Shown one piece after another: positions 36,061 to 46,439 of a DNA stretch of 64,000 nt (positions are counted from its first letter, which is position 1; the number at the start of each line of letters is the position of its first letter). The stretch is taken from NCBI GenBank assembly GCA_902729315.2, contig LR746271.1:4052001-4116000 (forward strand). Reading direction: 5' to 3'. Under the pieces are notes generated by a model. The model saw only the letters and a list, made by a program, of their open reading frames with translations. It made no database searches and was not told the origin of the DNA. The translations under genes and the position numbers were made by a program. This stretch comes from Spirodela intermedia. Taxonomy: Eukaryota; Streptophyta; Magnoliopsida; Alismatales; Araceae.

Positions 36061-39039
36061 CGACATGGATCCTTTCTTCCTTTCTTTCTCCTCAATAATT
36101 GGACACAACGATTTCTGGGGGGCAGGAGTTATTGACTGGGGATGGGGTGGTGTGGTTTTGAAAGGGTGACGACAGAGAAGGGTTTGGACCGTCAGCCGCC
36201 ATGTGTTGTAGACTCAAGAGGTTGCTGTTTGGAAGTTGACGTCTCCATTCGCCTCCCCCCTGCAGGTCAGCAGAAGTTGTTTGCCATAGCCTGCTGTTTC
36301 CCTCGATGCTACCGTATTTTTCGTTACCACATCGATCGGTAGATTCTTCCGTCGTAAAGAACAACTCCAGGAGAGAGTAAAACAGAAGAAAACTGGCTTG
36401 ATAATGGGGCTAGAAATAGAGGAACGGGATGATGACTAAGGTACAGTAAGAGAAAGCCTACACGGATGCTTGCTCCTCGCTCCCTGCCTCCCCCAACCCC
36501 CGAACACTCTGCAAACCCTGTTTGCTTGCCGTTGATTAGCTAACCTGCTACAACCAGCCAGTGAAATCTTCCTCTCAGTTCTACAGTTGACTAGGACATC
36601 TGCTCTTTCTATTTCTATCTCTTCCTTTACTAGCTTTTTACATTAGTATATTTATAAACATCAACCTGTCAATCTATGTGTACGAGATGTCTGGGATTTT
36701 TTAGGAAACTCCTGCAGTCGATTTGGTTTTTTCCGTTCCGATACCTCTTTTTTATTGTAGACAACCCTAGAAAGAGAAAGGCTGAGCCCCTGTCCCCCCT
36801 AAAAGCACGAGTTAAAGAGAAAGAAGTCAGCAGTGGCGGTAGCAGTGGCCATTTCACGAGCATCTATAGTCGCACACACACCTCTCTCTCGTTCTGTGTG
36901 TATGTCTCTCTCTCTTGCGTCTCCTGTTAGACTCTCCCTTTTCCGCTCATCTTTCGACAGCTCAACTGTTCTCTCTGCTCTAACAGCACAGATTTCATCA
37001 TTTCCTCATCAACTCCCCGTCGAACTGGCAGCGACTATATGAAAAATCTCAACACTCGCCCTCGTTCTTAAAAACAGATTACTTACCGCAGCCGTTGCTT
37101 CAGCACACCAGATAAAATACAAAATATCTCTCTCATTCACACACGAGCCCACACTACATTAACTTAACTTCTACTGCCTTTTATGGGTAGCAGCGGAAGT
37201 CTAGGGGTCACGCTACTTGACATATACATGCCGCGGGAAATGGAGTTCGACTGTTTTTTCGTATTTGTCACCATCATCACTAATGTAAGTTTCATCTTCA
37301 CCTCTCCCTTTCTCAGAAGGGGAAGAGCCAGAAAATCCGCAAGTCTTTTCTCGGAGATTTTACTTCAAAGGGGAGGCAGATGGAGTGAAAAAGAGAGTGG
37401 GTCTGGAGTTAGTGTCAGGGGATCGCAAGCAAAGGTTGTGAAGATAATAACGATTTGCGAAGAGAAAATACAGAAATATTAGAAAAGTACGCCGCTTTAG
37501 TGATTGGTTGCATGAGAGGGTACTTGACCAGTTTGAGCGCAAGTATTAGTGGAGTAGCTGAAGAATCTCCCTGTAGTCAAGATAATCATGCGTGGTGGAG
37601 AGTTTCGCATTAGTATGGATGGAAAGTTCTTTCTAGCAGGTGCGGTGAAGAGACAAAGCAGGAAGAGGCTGGAAGGCTGAGTGAAAGGTTTAATTATGAT
37701 ATAAAACGTGTGATTTGGAGTTAAATATTATAGGAACTTATATGGAAAGATGTAGGAAGGCAAACAAGAAGACGAGCTCTAGTCATATGGAAAACTGAAT
37801 CAAAATATAAATGACGAACTTCGAGCTGTAATGATCATCTATGTATCTCCAGACCGAAATTCAAGATTTATCGAATGACGCTAAATAGTTAAAAAATCTC
37901 CATAAATGTGTACTTTTCCAGTGAGAACTAGAATTCAACAAAGATTCTTTAATAGTCCTTTCGACAGAAACTTTGTAAAATTACATTTTTCCTCATTTTG
38001 AAACAATCAAAATTTGTTTTAACCAGTTTTCTATGACGAAACTGTTCCATTTTAAAGTGATCGGTTTGTCCAATTTAATAAGATCTAAGTTACTTCTGTG
38101 ATCGGCATCTACACACCATATTGCCTAGTCACATCTCGCTTTATTATAGGGAGAACTGGATCGTGTAAAATTCCTTCAAGCCCTTACAGTCACGATAGTT
38201 CTGCCAATAAGACTCTGGAAATGTTTGATTTATATATAGGTAACTTCATCGAAAAGGCTTTTTCTAATAGTAGAAGCTCTTCAGGGTTTTCTAATATTAT
38301 GGCTTTTGGACTATAAAAGGCATGTCTTTTCTCAATTTTAGAGGTTATACATTGGACTAACACCAAACAACCATATTTAAACCGAAGAAACCCTTCTTTA
38401 GTTTGGAAAAAATGGGCCCAAGCTAGCTGGCATAGAACCTCCCATAACAATTGACTAATCTAATGCTTGATGATCAATATTTCATATCAACAAGCATTGG
38501 TACCACAACTAAGGTTGAGTGAGTGATTGTTGACTCTTTATTGAAGACGGAATAGATTTGGTGGGACTGCTGAAGACTTGAGAGTTTTCAAGGACATTTC
38601 TCTATTCATGTTCCCTCATCGAGCCCCATATCATTATTATGTTCATCAGCAGATCTAAGGAAGTTATTCATGATAAGTAACCTTAGACTTTAAAATTTTG
38701 GATCTCTTGAACCTATTTCTCTTTACTACGAATTTTAGATTGCTAAAATTTAATTTGAATAAATTTTGTATAAAAATATAGATATTCGTTATAAAAATAT
38801 TTTTTTAATTAATAATTTTAATTTTACCGTTTCAAAAGAATTTTTTGGTGTGCCACAAGGTCAACTTTCTCTTTTGTTGGTTGGCTCTCCTCTGCAGCAT
38901 TTTCTCCTTCAAGAGGTGCCTAATTGTATGTACCTCATCATCTAGACTATAATCATTACGTATTTGTGAAAACATTCAGTAATAACCCATCTTAATAGCT
39001 GTAGTTCTATTAGAAGCATGGATATCGAGGGATTTGCTG
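36061..39039. other. Transposon-poor stretch 5' of the TCP gene
   Basis: No transposon domain, LTR or convincing gene is seen. A GC-richer part at 36100-37100 has several short frames without family resemblance. It is the natural place for distal control sequences of the TCP gene, but no specific site is proven. Confidence 0.4.
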
Positions 39040-39540
39040 AACCAATCTATACCTGAACAGACTAGATGGGATTTTCTCCTATGCTTGTTGCCTATGATCC
39101 ATATTTCATCCACCTTTTTCAATTGGGGCTAGGCTGAAAATATTTGGATGAGGGTTGTAATTGAGAGGCTTTACGGCTTACATTATGAGGCAGGCTTAAT
39201 ATCAATATCTTCAATTATTTCAATTAACTTACCATTAATAACATTATTTTCTTTCCTAAGATAGTTGCCCCAATGGAAAATTTGTATAAAACTATCTTCG
39301 AAAATGGAATTTTCTAGCATGAAACTTTTTCTCCGTACTAGATTAGAGAATATACTTTGATAGCTAGTTCCCAACTCAATATCTATTTCACTCAAAACTT
39401 CTCCTTCTAATCCTGCTTGGCCCGGTCCTTGATCAAAGGTCTAATATGTGCATTGATGCGACTACTATTCTAATTTAAAGCCAGTGCAGATTCAGTTCAA
39501 TTCTAGTTGGAATAAGCTTGAATATTTAGAGCTCAGGAAA
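39040..39540. repeat. Conserved block S, copy 2
   Basis: Reverse-complement partner of 6612-7050 and same-orientation partner of 63741-64000. It lies about 0.55 kb beyond exon 4 of PCR copy 3. On the minus strand a 70-residue frame (39395-39183) ends in I-K-P-A-S. I do not recognise the protein. Confidence 0.55.
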
Positions 39541-39783
39541 GATAAGTGGGGAAGCTAAAATATAATATTTTAAAATAATCTCTTAAGAGCCATTTCAGAG
39601 AACGTGTTAACTTTGTTAATTAATAAAATGCCTAACAAAGAGAAATTAAAAAAATCAATAGATAATAAGCTATGTCACTAATTAGTAATGAAAAGGAAGG
39701 AAAGATTGAGCAAATCGGAAGTTTTTAATTCTTCTTTTATGTTTGGCGTAATAAGACAAACAAAGAACCCAGTCAGAAGTTCA

Positions 39784-40087
39784 TTAAGGACCCTTCTGAC
39801 CGCATCTAAGGACACCGACCACTACATTAGAAGCAAGATCTCGCTTCTCTGACCGCACCTCAGGATACCAACCACTATAAAGATAATAGGATCTGCGACG
39901 CAACACCTTGCAAAACTGTGTTTGGAGAGAAGCGAGAGACTCAAGGGCGCATCCAAGGACACCAACCACTACAGTGGAGACAGGATCTCGCTTATCTGAC
40001 CGTAAATAGGGATACCAATGACCAAAGTGGAAACAGGATCTGCGACGCAATATCCCGCAACGCTGTGTTTAGAGAGAAACGAGAGAA
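39784..40087 (-). repeat. Tandem repeat downstream of PCR copy 3
   Basis: About two and a half units of roughly 130 bases lie here, each made of two related halves. Anchors on the minus strand are AAACACAG, GCGTCGCAGATCCT, GTGGTTGGTGTCCTT and TGCGGTCAGA. The intact PCR gene has one unit at the same place (6232-6340), so the array grew after the duplication or shrank in copy 1. Confidence 0.7.
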
Positions 40088-41625
40088 TCAAAGGCGCGTG
40101 ACTGCCGCCACCGGTGGCGGTTTGGTCAATCGCGGAGCCGACTTCTCTATGTTCGTATGCCATCCTGCAGACGGAAACGCCACACCGTAAACATGGAGAG
40201 AGCAGAGAGAAATAGAAAGATATATATATTTATTGAGAGTGTGAGAAGGAGAGAACCGTAGATTACGACGGAGCAACGAACGAGCATTCCCCAACGCCAG
40301 TGTCGAAGCCACGGTTCGCGAGCTCCATGTGCTCCTAGCAGAGTGGACGAAGAAATCGGTGCAGGTTCCTTCGGCGGGGAGTTGGCCCTCCTCAAGAAGG
40401 TCCGGTAGAAGGATCCGAGCAATCAACTGCATCCCGTCATGTACATAAGAATCGCTATCGTGGCCTCACTCATCCCGCAGGCCGATCAATTTCCTGGCCG
40501 CAAAAGAAATGCCACCCATTGAAGCATAAGACCCTACATAGTACCAGATCTAAGTTCTGATTATCAGGTTCAGCTTTCTGGTAGGACCCCGGTTTTGAAA
40601 CCCCTGATGCTCGGGTGATGCACGAGAGAATAAAATAATAAGTGGGAGAGGAAGAACTGATGATTGGGCACTGTAAATGACAAAAAAATGACGACGCGAC
40701 CGGGTAAAACTCTCGTGACCCTAACCTCTGTTAGGGAAAAGGGAAGGGAGAAGAGTGGACTACGAGTTGAAGACTCGGGGATTCCAAGGACAATCAAGAG
40801 AGAGAGAGAAACAAGAGAAGGATACCACAGGCGCTTCGAGTGGCCCGAAACTCCGAATACTTTCTTCTTTTCCCCCTGCTCTTTTGAGGCTCTTCTCTTT
40901 CATATGCTACACCGTCCACAATCTCCGTTGGTGCACGTTCGAACTTACGGCAGCTAAAGACGGCCGTCGTTCTATTAAGGCCTCCGAATTGTTGCTGTCT
41001 TCGTTCCCCTCATATCGGTGATGTTCCGGAAATATCGTTGGTGGCCTCTAGAGGAGCGGTTCTCATGGGAGGAGGACCGTGTTCACGGGGATCCATCCCT
41101 TTCCTAAGAAGTCCACGTGTCTCAGCTAACACGGAATTTTCATGTATCTCACAGATTGAGATTTTAGTTGACTAATACCAACTCTTAAAATAAGATCAAA
41201 TCGTAGCTTATTGCACGATATTCATTGTTTGTCATCTGTTTAACCCAGCTTCTGCTTAGATTAAACAGGAGGAACTCACAAGTTGACCCGCAGTCGACGA
41301 TCTCGGCAATGCGGCCGAAGGTAACGCAGGGGCAACAGCAAGTCAAGAAACCTGAAGCGAGAGATCACCAGAAACGCTGAAGGTGATCAGTTTGTCATCC
41401 CTACGGTTTCTCTTTCTCGTTGCTCTGGAGGAGGGCACGGGAGGGCTTACAGAGCCGTACGTCGCAGCAGTTGTGAAGACCGGTAAACCATGCTTGACAG
41501 TACATTTCCTGGGGCAGAGGGGAACTAGGAGCGTGGAACTCTATTTCCATAGGCATCGGAGTACCCGTTGTTGGCTTCTGTGGAGCCTGGGTATAGGCAT
41601 CTTCTTTCTTGCCAAGGTGATGCAT
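40088..41625 (-). pseudogene. PCR/PLAC8 copy 3, inverted and broken
   Basis: Exon equivalents are 41625-41451, 41351-41280, 40481-40292 and 40164-40088. Exons 2 and 4 keep the lengths of copy 1 (72 and 77 nt). Exon 1 has an in-frame 3-nt loss and the W-S-T-G-L-C core has changed to W-F-T-G-L-H. Exon 3 is clearly dead. Its acceptor AG reads GG, a TGA occurs at 40425-40423, a net 23-nt loss removes much of the Cys-rich segment and shifts the frame, and its donor GT reads GG. Exon 4 still reads G-W-H-T-N and ends with a P-P-P-V tail and stop. The 5' flank and block S are shared with copy 1 in mirror orientation, so the whole gene unit was duplicated, not just the transcript. Confidence 0.82.
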
Positions 41626-41926
41626 GCCACGGGCACCCCACCCAACAGAGAAAAACATAAGAGGAAAAGGAAGAAGTGAGAGAGAGAAGAAGCGAGCAAG
41701 AGGTAGTCACAAAACTGATTAAAGAATTGGCGGAAAAAGAAATGGATCGAAAGATTCCGAGAGGAAACGAGGGTAAGAGCGGAGAGGGCGGGGGAGTTAG
41801 AAAGAGGGAGACAGAGAGAAGAGGACCAGGTACGTTGGATTAAAAAACAAGCAAGGAGAGAGGGAGAAAGAAATAAATGTCTGCATGATGAAAGGAAAAG
41901 AGACAGCAAGAGAGGAGAGGAAGAGC

Positions 41927-41961
<35 letters not shown>

Positions 41962-42092
41962 TGTGGGAGAGCGAGAGAGCCACACTGGTGAAAGAACAGG
42001 GAACAATCAGATCCTACATGAAGCACCAGAAAGATAAAAGTCAATGAAACCATATATTTGACAAAGTTTGCATTCTCAATGAAAGTGGCCAA
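41626..42092 (-). promoter_or_regulatory. Former promoter/leader of PCR copy 3
   Basis: This region aligns in reverse complement with 4685-5161. A (GT)n run of about 17 units at 41928-41961 replaces the shorter, interrupted CA-rich segment of copy 1. Confidence 0.5.
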
Positions 42093-42130
42093 GATTTTTA
42101 AACATTTTTGTTTACCATGTAGTAAATGGG

Positions 42131-42640
42131 TTGACTTATATTTGGGTTAAATTTTAAAAAGTAGTTTTTAGTTTGTTAATATCAAAACTTTTAGCTAATT
42201 ATGTGATTTTTAGTGAATTTATATAAGTTTTGTAATGATATTTTTTGAGATATCTAAAGAGATTTTATGATTCAATTCGTTAATGTAATTTTTTGGCTAA
42301 TATATGATTTTATGTGAATTTATATAATTTTAATAATCCTATTTTTGAGATAAATAAAGAAAAAAAATAGAAAAAGGAGGGAACCTGCCAGCCAGTTGGG
42401 CCCGCAAGTGGGTTGGAAGCATAGTCGGGGTGGAGCCCCGAGCAGGGCCTTGAGCGGCTATGAACCGATGGGGTCATGTATGCGTCACTCCCCTTCCACA
42501 TCACCGATGGCCAGGCATATAATCGATGTGGGACTAAACTGACGGTCACACCTTCCTCAAGATGTTTCAATGATTTTAATATCAAAAATATCCCTTATTT
42601 ATAACTAAGAGATACCATGATAATGTCACTTTATTTTAAT
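42131..42640 (+). mobile_element. Fragment H of a family 1 LTR
   Basis: It resembles the family 1 LTR from its GACTTATATTTG segment through the GTGGGACTAAAC motif, but lacks both ends. A short internal duplication covers the TAATGT..TTTTGGCTAAT segment at about 42175 and 42280. It abuts the Athila-type LTR fragment. Confidence 0.6.
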
Positions 42641-42739
42641 AGTGAAAATATCCTTGATTTTATTTTATTTTATTTGTAACAAGAAGAAAACCCAAAAATC
42701 AGAATAATCTTACCTTAGCTAACAATCTGATGACACCAG

Positions 42740-43090
42740 CAATAGGCACGTGAGCACACAGGCAATGATCGCATGGGCAGTGATGCATTGGTGAGTGGTG
42801 TGTGGGTGGTGATGTGTCAATGAGCGGTGTGTGGATGGAGATGCACCGGCAATAGTGCACGAGCGGTGATGCACCTGCAAGTAGTGCATGGGCGATCACA
42901 TGTCGGTGAGTGTGGTGTGGCGATGATGCGTTGGCAAGCATCACAAGGGCAATGTGTGTTGGAGAGCATCGCACAGACAATGATGCGTTGGAGAATGGCG
43001 CACAGGTGATGATGCACATATGAGTGGTACGCAGGCAGTCATGCGTCGGTGAGCATCACAAGATTAGTGACGTATCAGTGAGCAGGAAAA
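42740..43090. repeat. Minisatellite in the LTR2 fragment
   Basis: About ten degenerate units of roughly 31 bases contain GTGATGC, GCGAGC or GTGAGC and CACGGGC-like blocks. It corresponds to 56540-56840 but has lost many CG sites to TG or CA. Confidence 0.65.
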
Positions 43091-43135
43091 TGAGCACGCG
43101 TTCCTCTGAATTTTGCCTCTCACACCAATGATAAC

Positions 43136-46100
43136 TGACGTGACTTAGTCATTGTATATTAAATCACGCAAATCTAAAATTTATAAAACTAGAAAATATG
43201 AATTTTCAAATATTTAGAAGTATTTCTGAATAAATATATCAATTATAGTTCAATAAAAATTCCAAAAATAGTGGTAATTTGCCAGGTCAATCACAGGGAT
43301 GCAATATAATATCTGGTAATTATTCAAAATTTTCCTCAAAGAATATGATTTTCTATGAATTTTATACTAAGAAATGAAAAGAAAATATATTTAAAATTCA
43401 CGAAAAAGGGAAATAAGGGTGCGGACATCAGGATGACGTCAGCGCCCGGCGAATGCAAATCGGGTGGAAACAGAGTTCCACCCGGTGATTCTTATGTAAG
43501 TAATTATAGATGATTTAATTAATCAAATTAAGATCTGTAAAAGCTAGAAGAATCGTAATTGAACGAAATATATTTTGGTAAATTAAAATCACACAAATTA
43601 TCACTAAATGAAGCGTAAAGTAAGTTGAAAGTAAGAAAACAGAGTTCCGACGTCGCGACGGCGATGCATCAACGATGCACCAGAATCCTGAGCATTTGGG
43701 AGGATCATCATGTAGTGTCCATGGCCTCGAAGGCTCTCCTTGGACACAGACAACGTGGGCAATCTCTAAATCTCCTTGCGAAGTCTAGAGATTAATGAAA
43801 TGGGTTGTCAACTCACTCCGGCAGCTGTCACCCGGCGGAGCAGAAAAACGGCGACTTTGCGGCTCTCCGACGACTGTCACCTGATGGAGAAGAGCTGGAT
43901 GGAGGTGGGGCGCGTGTTAGGGAGCTTCATCCTCAGGTCCGCGCAGCAAGAGGAGGCTCTTCATCGCATCCGGTATGCTCTCAGGAGGTGGCGACTCATC
44001 TCCTGGCGGATCGTCCTCTTCCTGACGATGGCTTGTTCGTCAATCAATCGGAGATGATTTACTCAATGGATTCGTGATCCTTTTATTGCGAATCCTTCAG
44101 TAATTTTAGTAACAATGCTCCATGAATCACATTGACGAGATTTTTGCCGATGATCCAGCGATTTTGGTTGCTTAATCCTTCACCGGCGATCTGCAAGAAA
44201 GTCCGATAAAAAAATATGAGTTTTGGCTCTGAGAGGATTTGAACCCACGCCGGTTGCCCCACCTCTTCTGAGGAAGGTGACGGGTTTAGTCCCACATCGG
44301 TTGTGCGCCGAATTTTTGAACGAATATATACTAATGTTACATGATAAGTCTTCATTATCATGAGTTAATAATTAGTAAATAATATAGTTTTAGCCTTAAC
44401 TCGTGATAAATAGACTTATATTTGTGTTAAAGTGTGAAAAGTGGTTTTTAGTTGATTAATGTGATTTTTTGGGTAATTATGTGATTTTATACAAATTTAT
44501 ATGATTTTTACAGTCTTACTTTTGAGATAAATGAAGAAAAAGAAATAAAACTAAAATATTGCAAAATGGGGGGGACTCGCCGGCCAGCTGGGCCCGCAAG
44601 CGGGTCGGAAGCTCAGTCGGGGAGTAGCCGCGAGCAGGGGCTCGAGTGGCTTGGACCGATAGGGACACATGTGCACCACTCCCCTTCCACGTCACTGGTG
44701 GCCAGCCGGCTGTGGGGCAAGGAGTGGTCGTACACGCGAGAGAAGGAACTTTGCTTAAAAAGCTAACATTACTATATATTCGCCCGAAAAATTGGCGCAC
44801 AACCGATGTGGGACTAAACATGAGAGAAGGGGCGGACAACCGGCGCAGGTTCGAATCCTCCCAGAGTCAAAATTCATATATTTTTATCTGATTATCGCGA
44901 CTTTCCTACAGATCGCCGGTGAAGGATTAAGCAATGAGAATCGCTGGATCATCGGCAAAAATTTCGTCAACGCGATTCGCAGAGCATTACTACTAAAATT
45001 GTTGAATGATTCGCAATAAAAGGATCGCGAATCCATCGAGTAAATGATCTCCGATTGATCGATGAACAAGCCGTCATTGGGAAGAGGACGATCCGCCGGG
45101 AGACAAGTCGCCACCTCCTGAGAGTGTACCAGATGCGATGAAGAGCCTCCTCTTGTTGCGCGGACCTGAGGATGAAGCTCCCTGACACGCGCCCCACCTC
45201 CATCCAGCTCCTCTCCGTCGGGTGACAACCGCCGGAGAGCTGCAAAGTCACCGTTTTTCCGCTCCGCCGGGTGACAGCCGCCAGAGACGACTCGGTGACC
45301 CATTTCATTAATTTCTAGACTTCGCGAGAAGATCTAGAGATCGCCCACGTTGTCTTTGTCCAAGGAGAGCCTTCGAGGCCGTGGACACTGCACGACAATC
45401 CTCCTGAACGCTCAGGATTCCAGTGCATCGCCGACGCATCGCCGTCGTGACACTAGAACTCTATTTTCCTGCTTTCAAACTTACTTTACGCTTCATTTAG
45501 TGATAGTTTTTGTGATTTTAATTTACCAAAATATACTTTGTTCTATTACGATTCTTCCGGCTTTTACAGATCTTAATTTGATTAATTAAATCGTCTATAA
45601 TCGCTTACGTAAGAATCACCGGGTAGAACTCTGTTTCCGCCCAATTTGCGTTCGCCAGGCGCTGACATCATCCTGACATCCGCACCCTTATTTTCTTTTT
45701 TTTGTGAATTTAAAATATATTTTCTTTTCATTTCTTAATATAAAATTCATAGAAAATAGTATTCTTTGAGGAAAATTCTGAATAATTACCAGATATTATA
45801 TTACATCCCTGTGATTGACTTGGAAAATTATTGCTATTTTTGGAAGTTTTATTGAATTATAATTGATATATTTGTTCAGAAATACTTCTAAATATCTGAA
45901 AATTCATATTTTCTAGTTTTATAAATTTTATATTTACGTGATTTAATATACAACGACTGAGTCACGTCATTACATTTCTAAGCAAAGTCTCTTTCTTGCG
46001 CATGTACGACTACTCCTTGGCCCACAGCCGGCTGGCCACTGGTGACGTGGAAGGAGAGTGGCATATACATGCCACCATCGGTTCAAGCCACTTGAGCCCT

Positions 46101-46357
46101 TACTCGCGGCTCATGCCCGATTGGCTGGCGGGTCCCCCCGATTTTACTACATTTTTATTTTAATTTCTTTTCCTTCATTTATCTTAAAAGGAAGACTGTA
46201 AAAATTGTATAAAATCACATAATTACCCAAAACTTCACGTTAATCAACTGAAAACCACTTTTCACACTTTAACACAAATATAAGTCTATTTATCATGAGT
46301 TAAAGCTAAAACTATATTATTTACTAATTATTAACTCATGATAATAAAGACTTATCA
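43136..46357 (-). mobile_element. Solo LTR B (family 1), TSD ATAAC, interrupted by C
   Basis: It runs from TGACGTGACTTAGTC to AAGACTTATCA and is flanked by ATAAC at 43131-43135 and 46358-46362. Net length without solo LTR C is about 1590 bases. Removing B rejoins the LTR2 sequence as it occurs near 56930. Confidence 0.87.
44342..45969 (+). mobile_element. Solo LTR C (family 1), TSD TTACA, inside B
   Basis: It begins TGATAAGTC and ends CACGTCA (1628 bases). The duplication TTACA is at 44337-44341 and 45970-45974. It lies in opposite orientation inside solo LTR B. A GGTTCGAATCC motif is present at 44849-44859. Confidence 0.88.
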
Positions 46358-46439
46358 ATAACGAAGTTAGTGAAATCAAATGAAGAAGGTGAATCTTCAA
46401 GGGATTGCTCGTTCCTATGGTGTCACACAATTTCTAGCT

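Larger units (their letters stand above)
42645..46439 (-). mobile_element. Fragment of the Athila-type LTR (LTR2), interrupted by solo LTR B
   Basis: Parts 42645-43135 and 46358-46439 together align with 56446-57035, the 5' LTR of the minus-strand Athila-like element, and in the same orientation. Solo LTR B splits them. This may be the left (3') LTR of that same element after a large internal deletion, or a separate solo LTR; the missing ends leave both open. Confidence 0.55.

Noticed and set aside
43776-44077. Open frames repeated at 16065-16448, 44884-45308, 47158-47426 and 50938-51174
   Set aside because: All lie at the same place inside family 1 LTRs and differ in strand with LTR orientation. 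They are shadows of a GC-richer LTR segment, not conserved genes.
44841-44870. tRNA gene at the GGTTCGAATCC motif
   Set aside because: Only a B-box-like stretch is present; no cloverleaf, anticodon arm or matching acceptor stem can be drawn.
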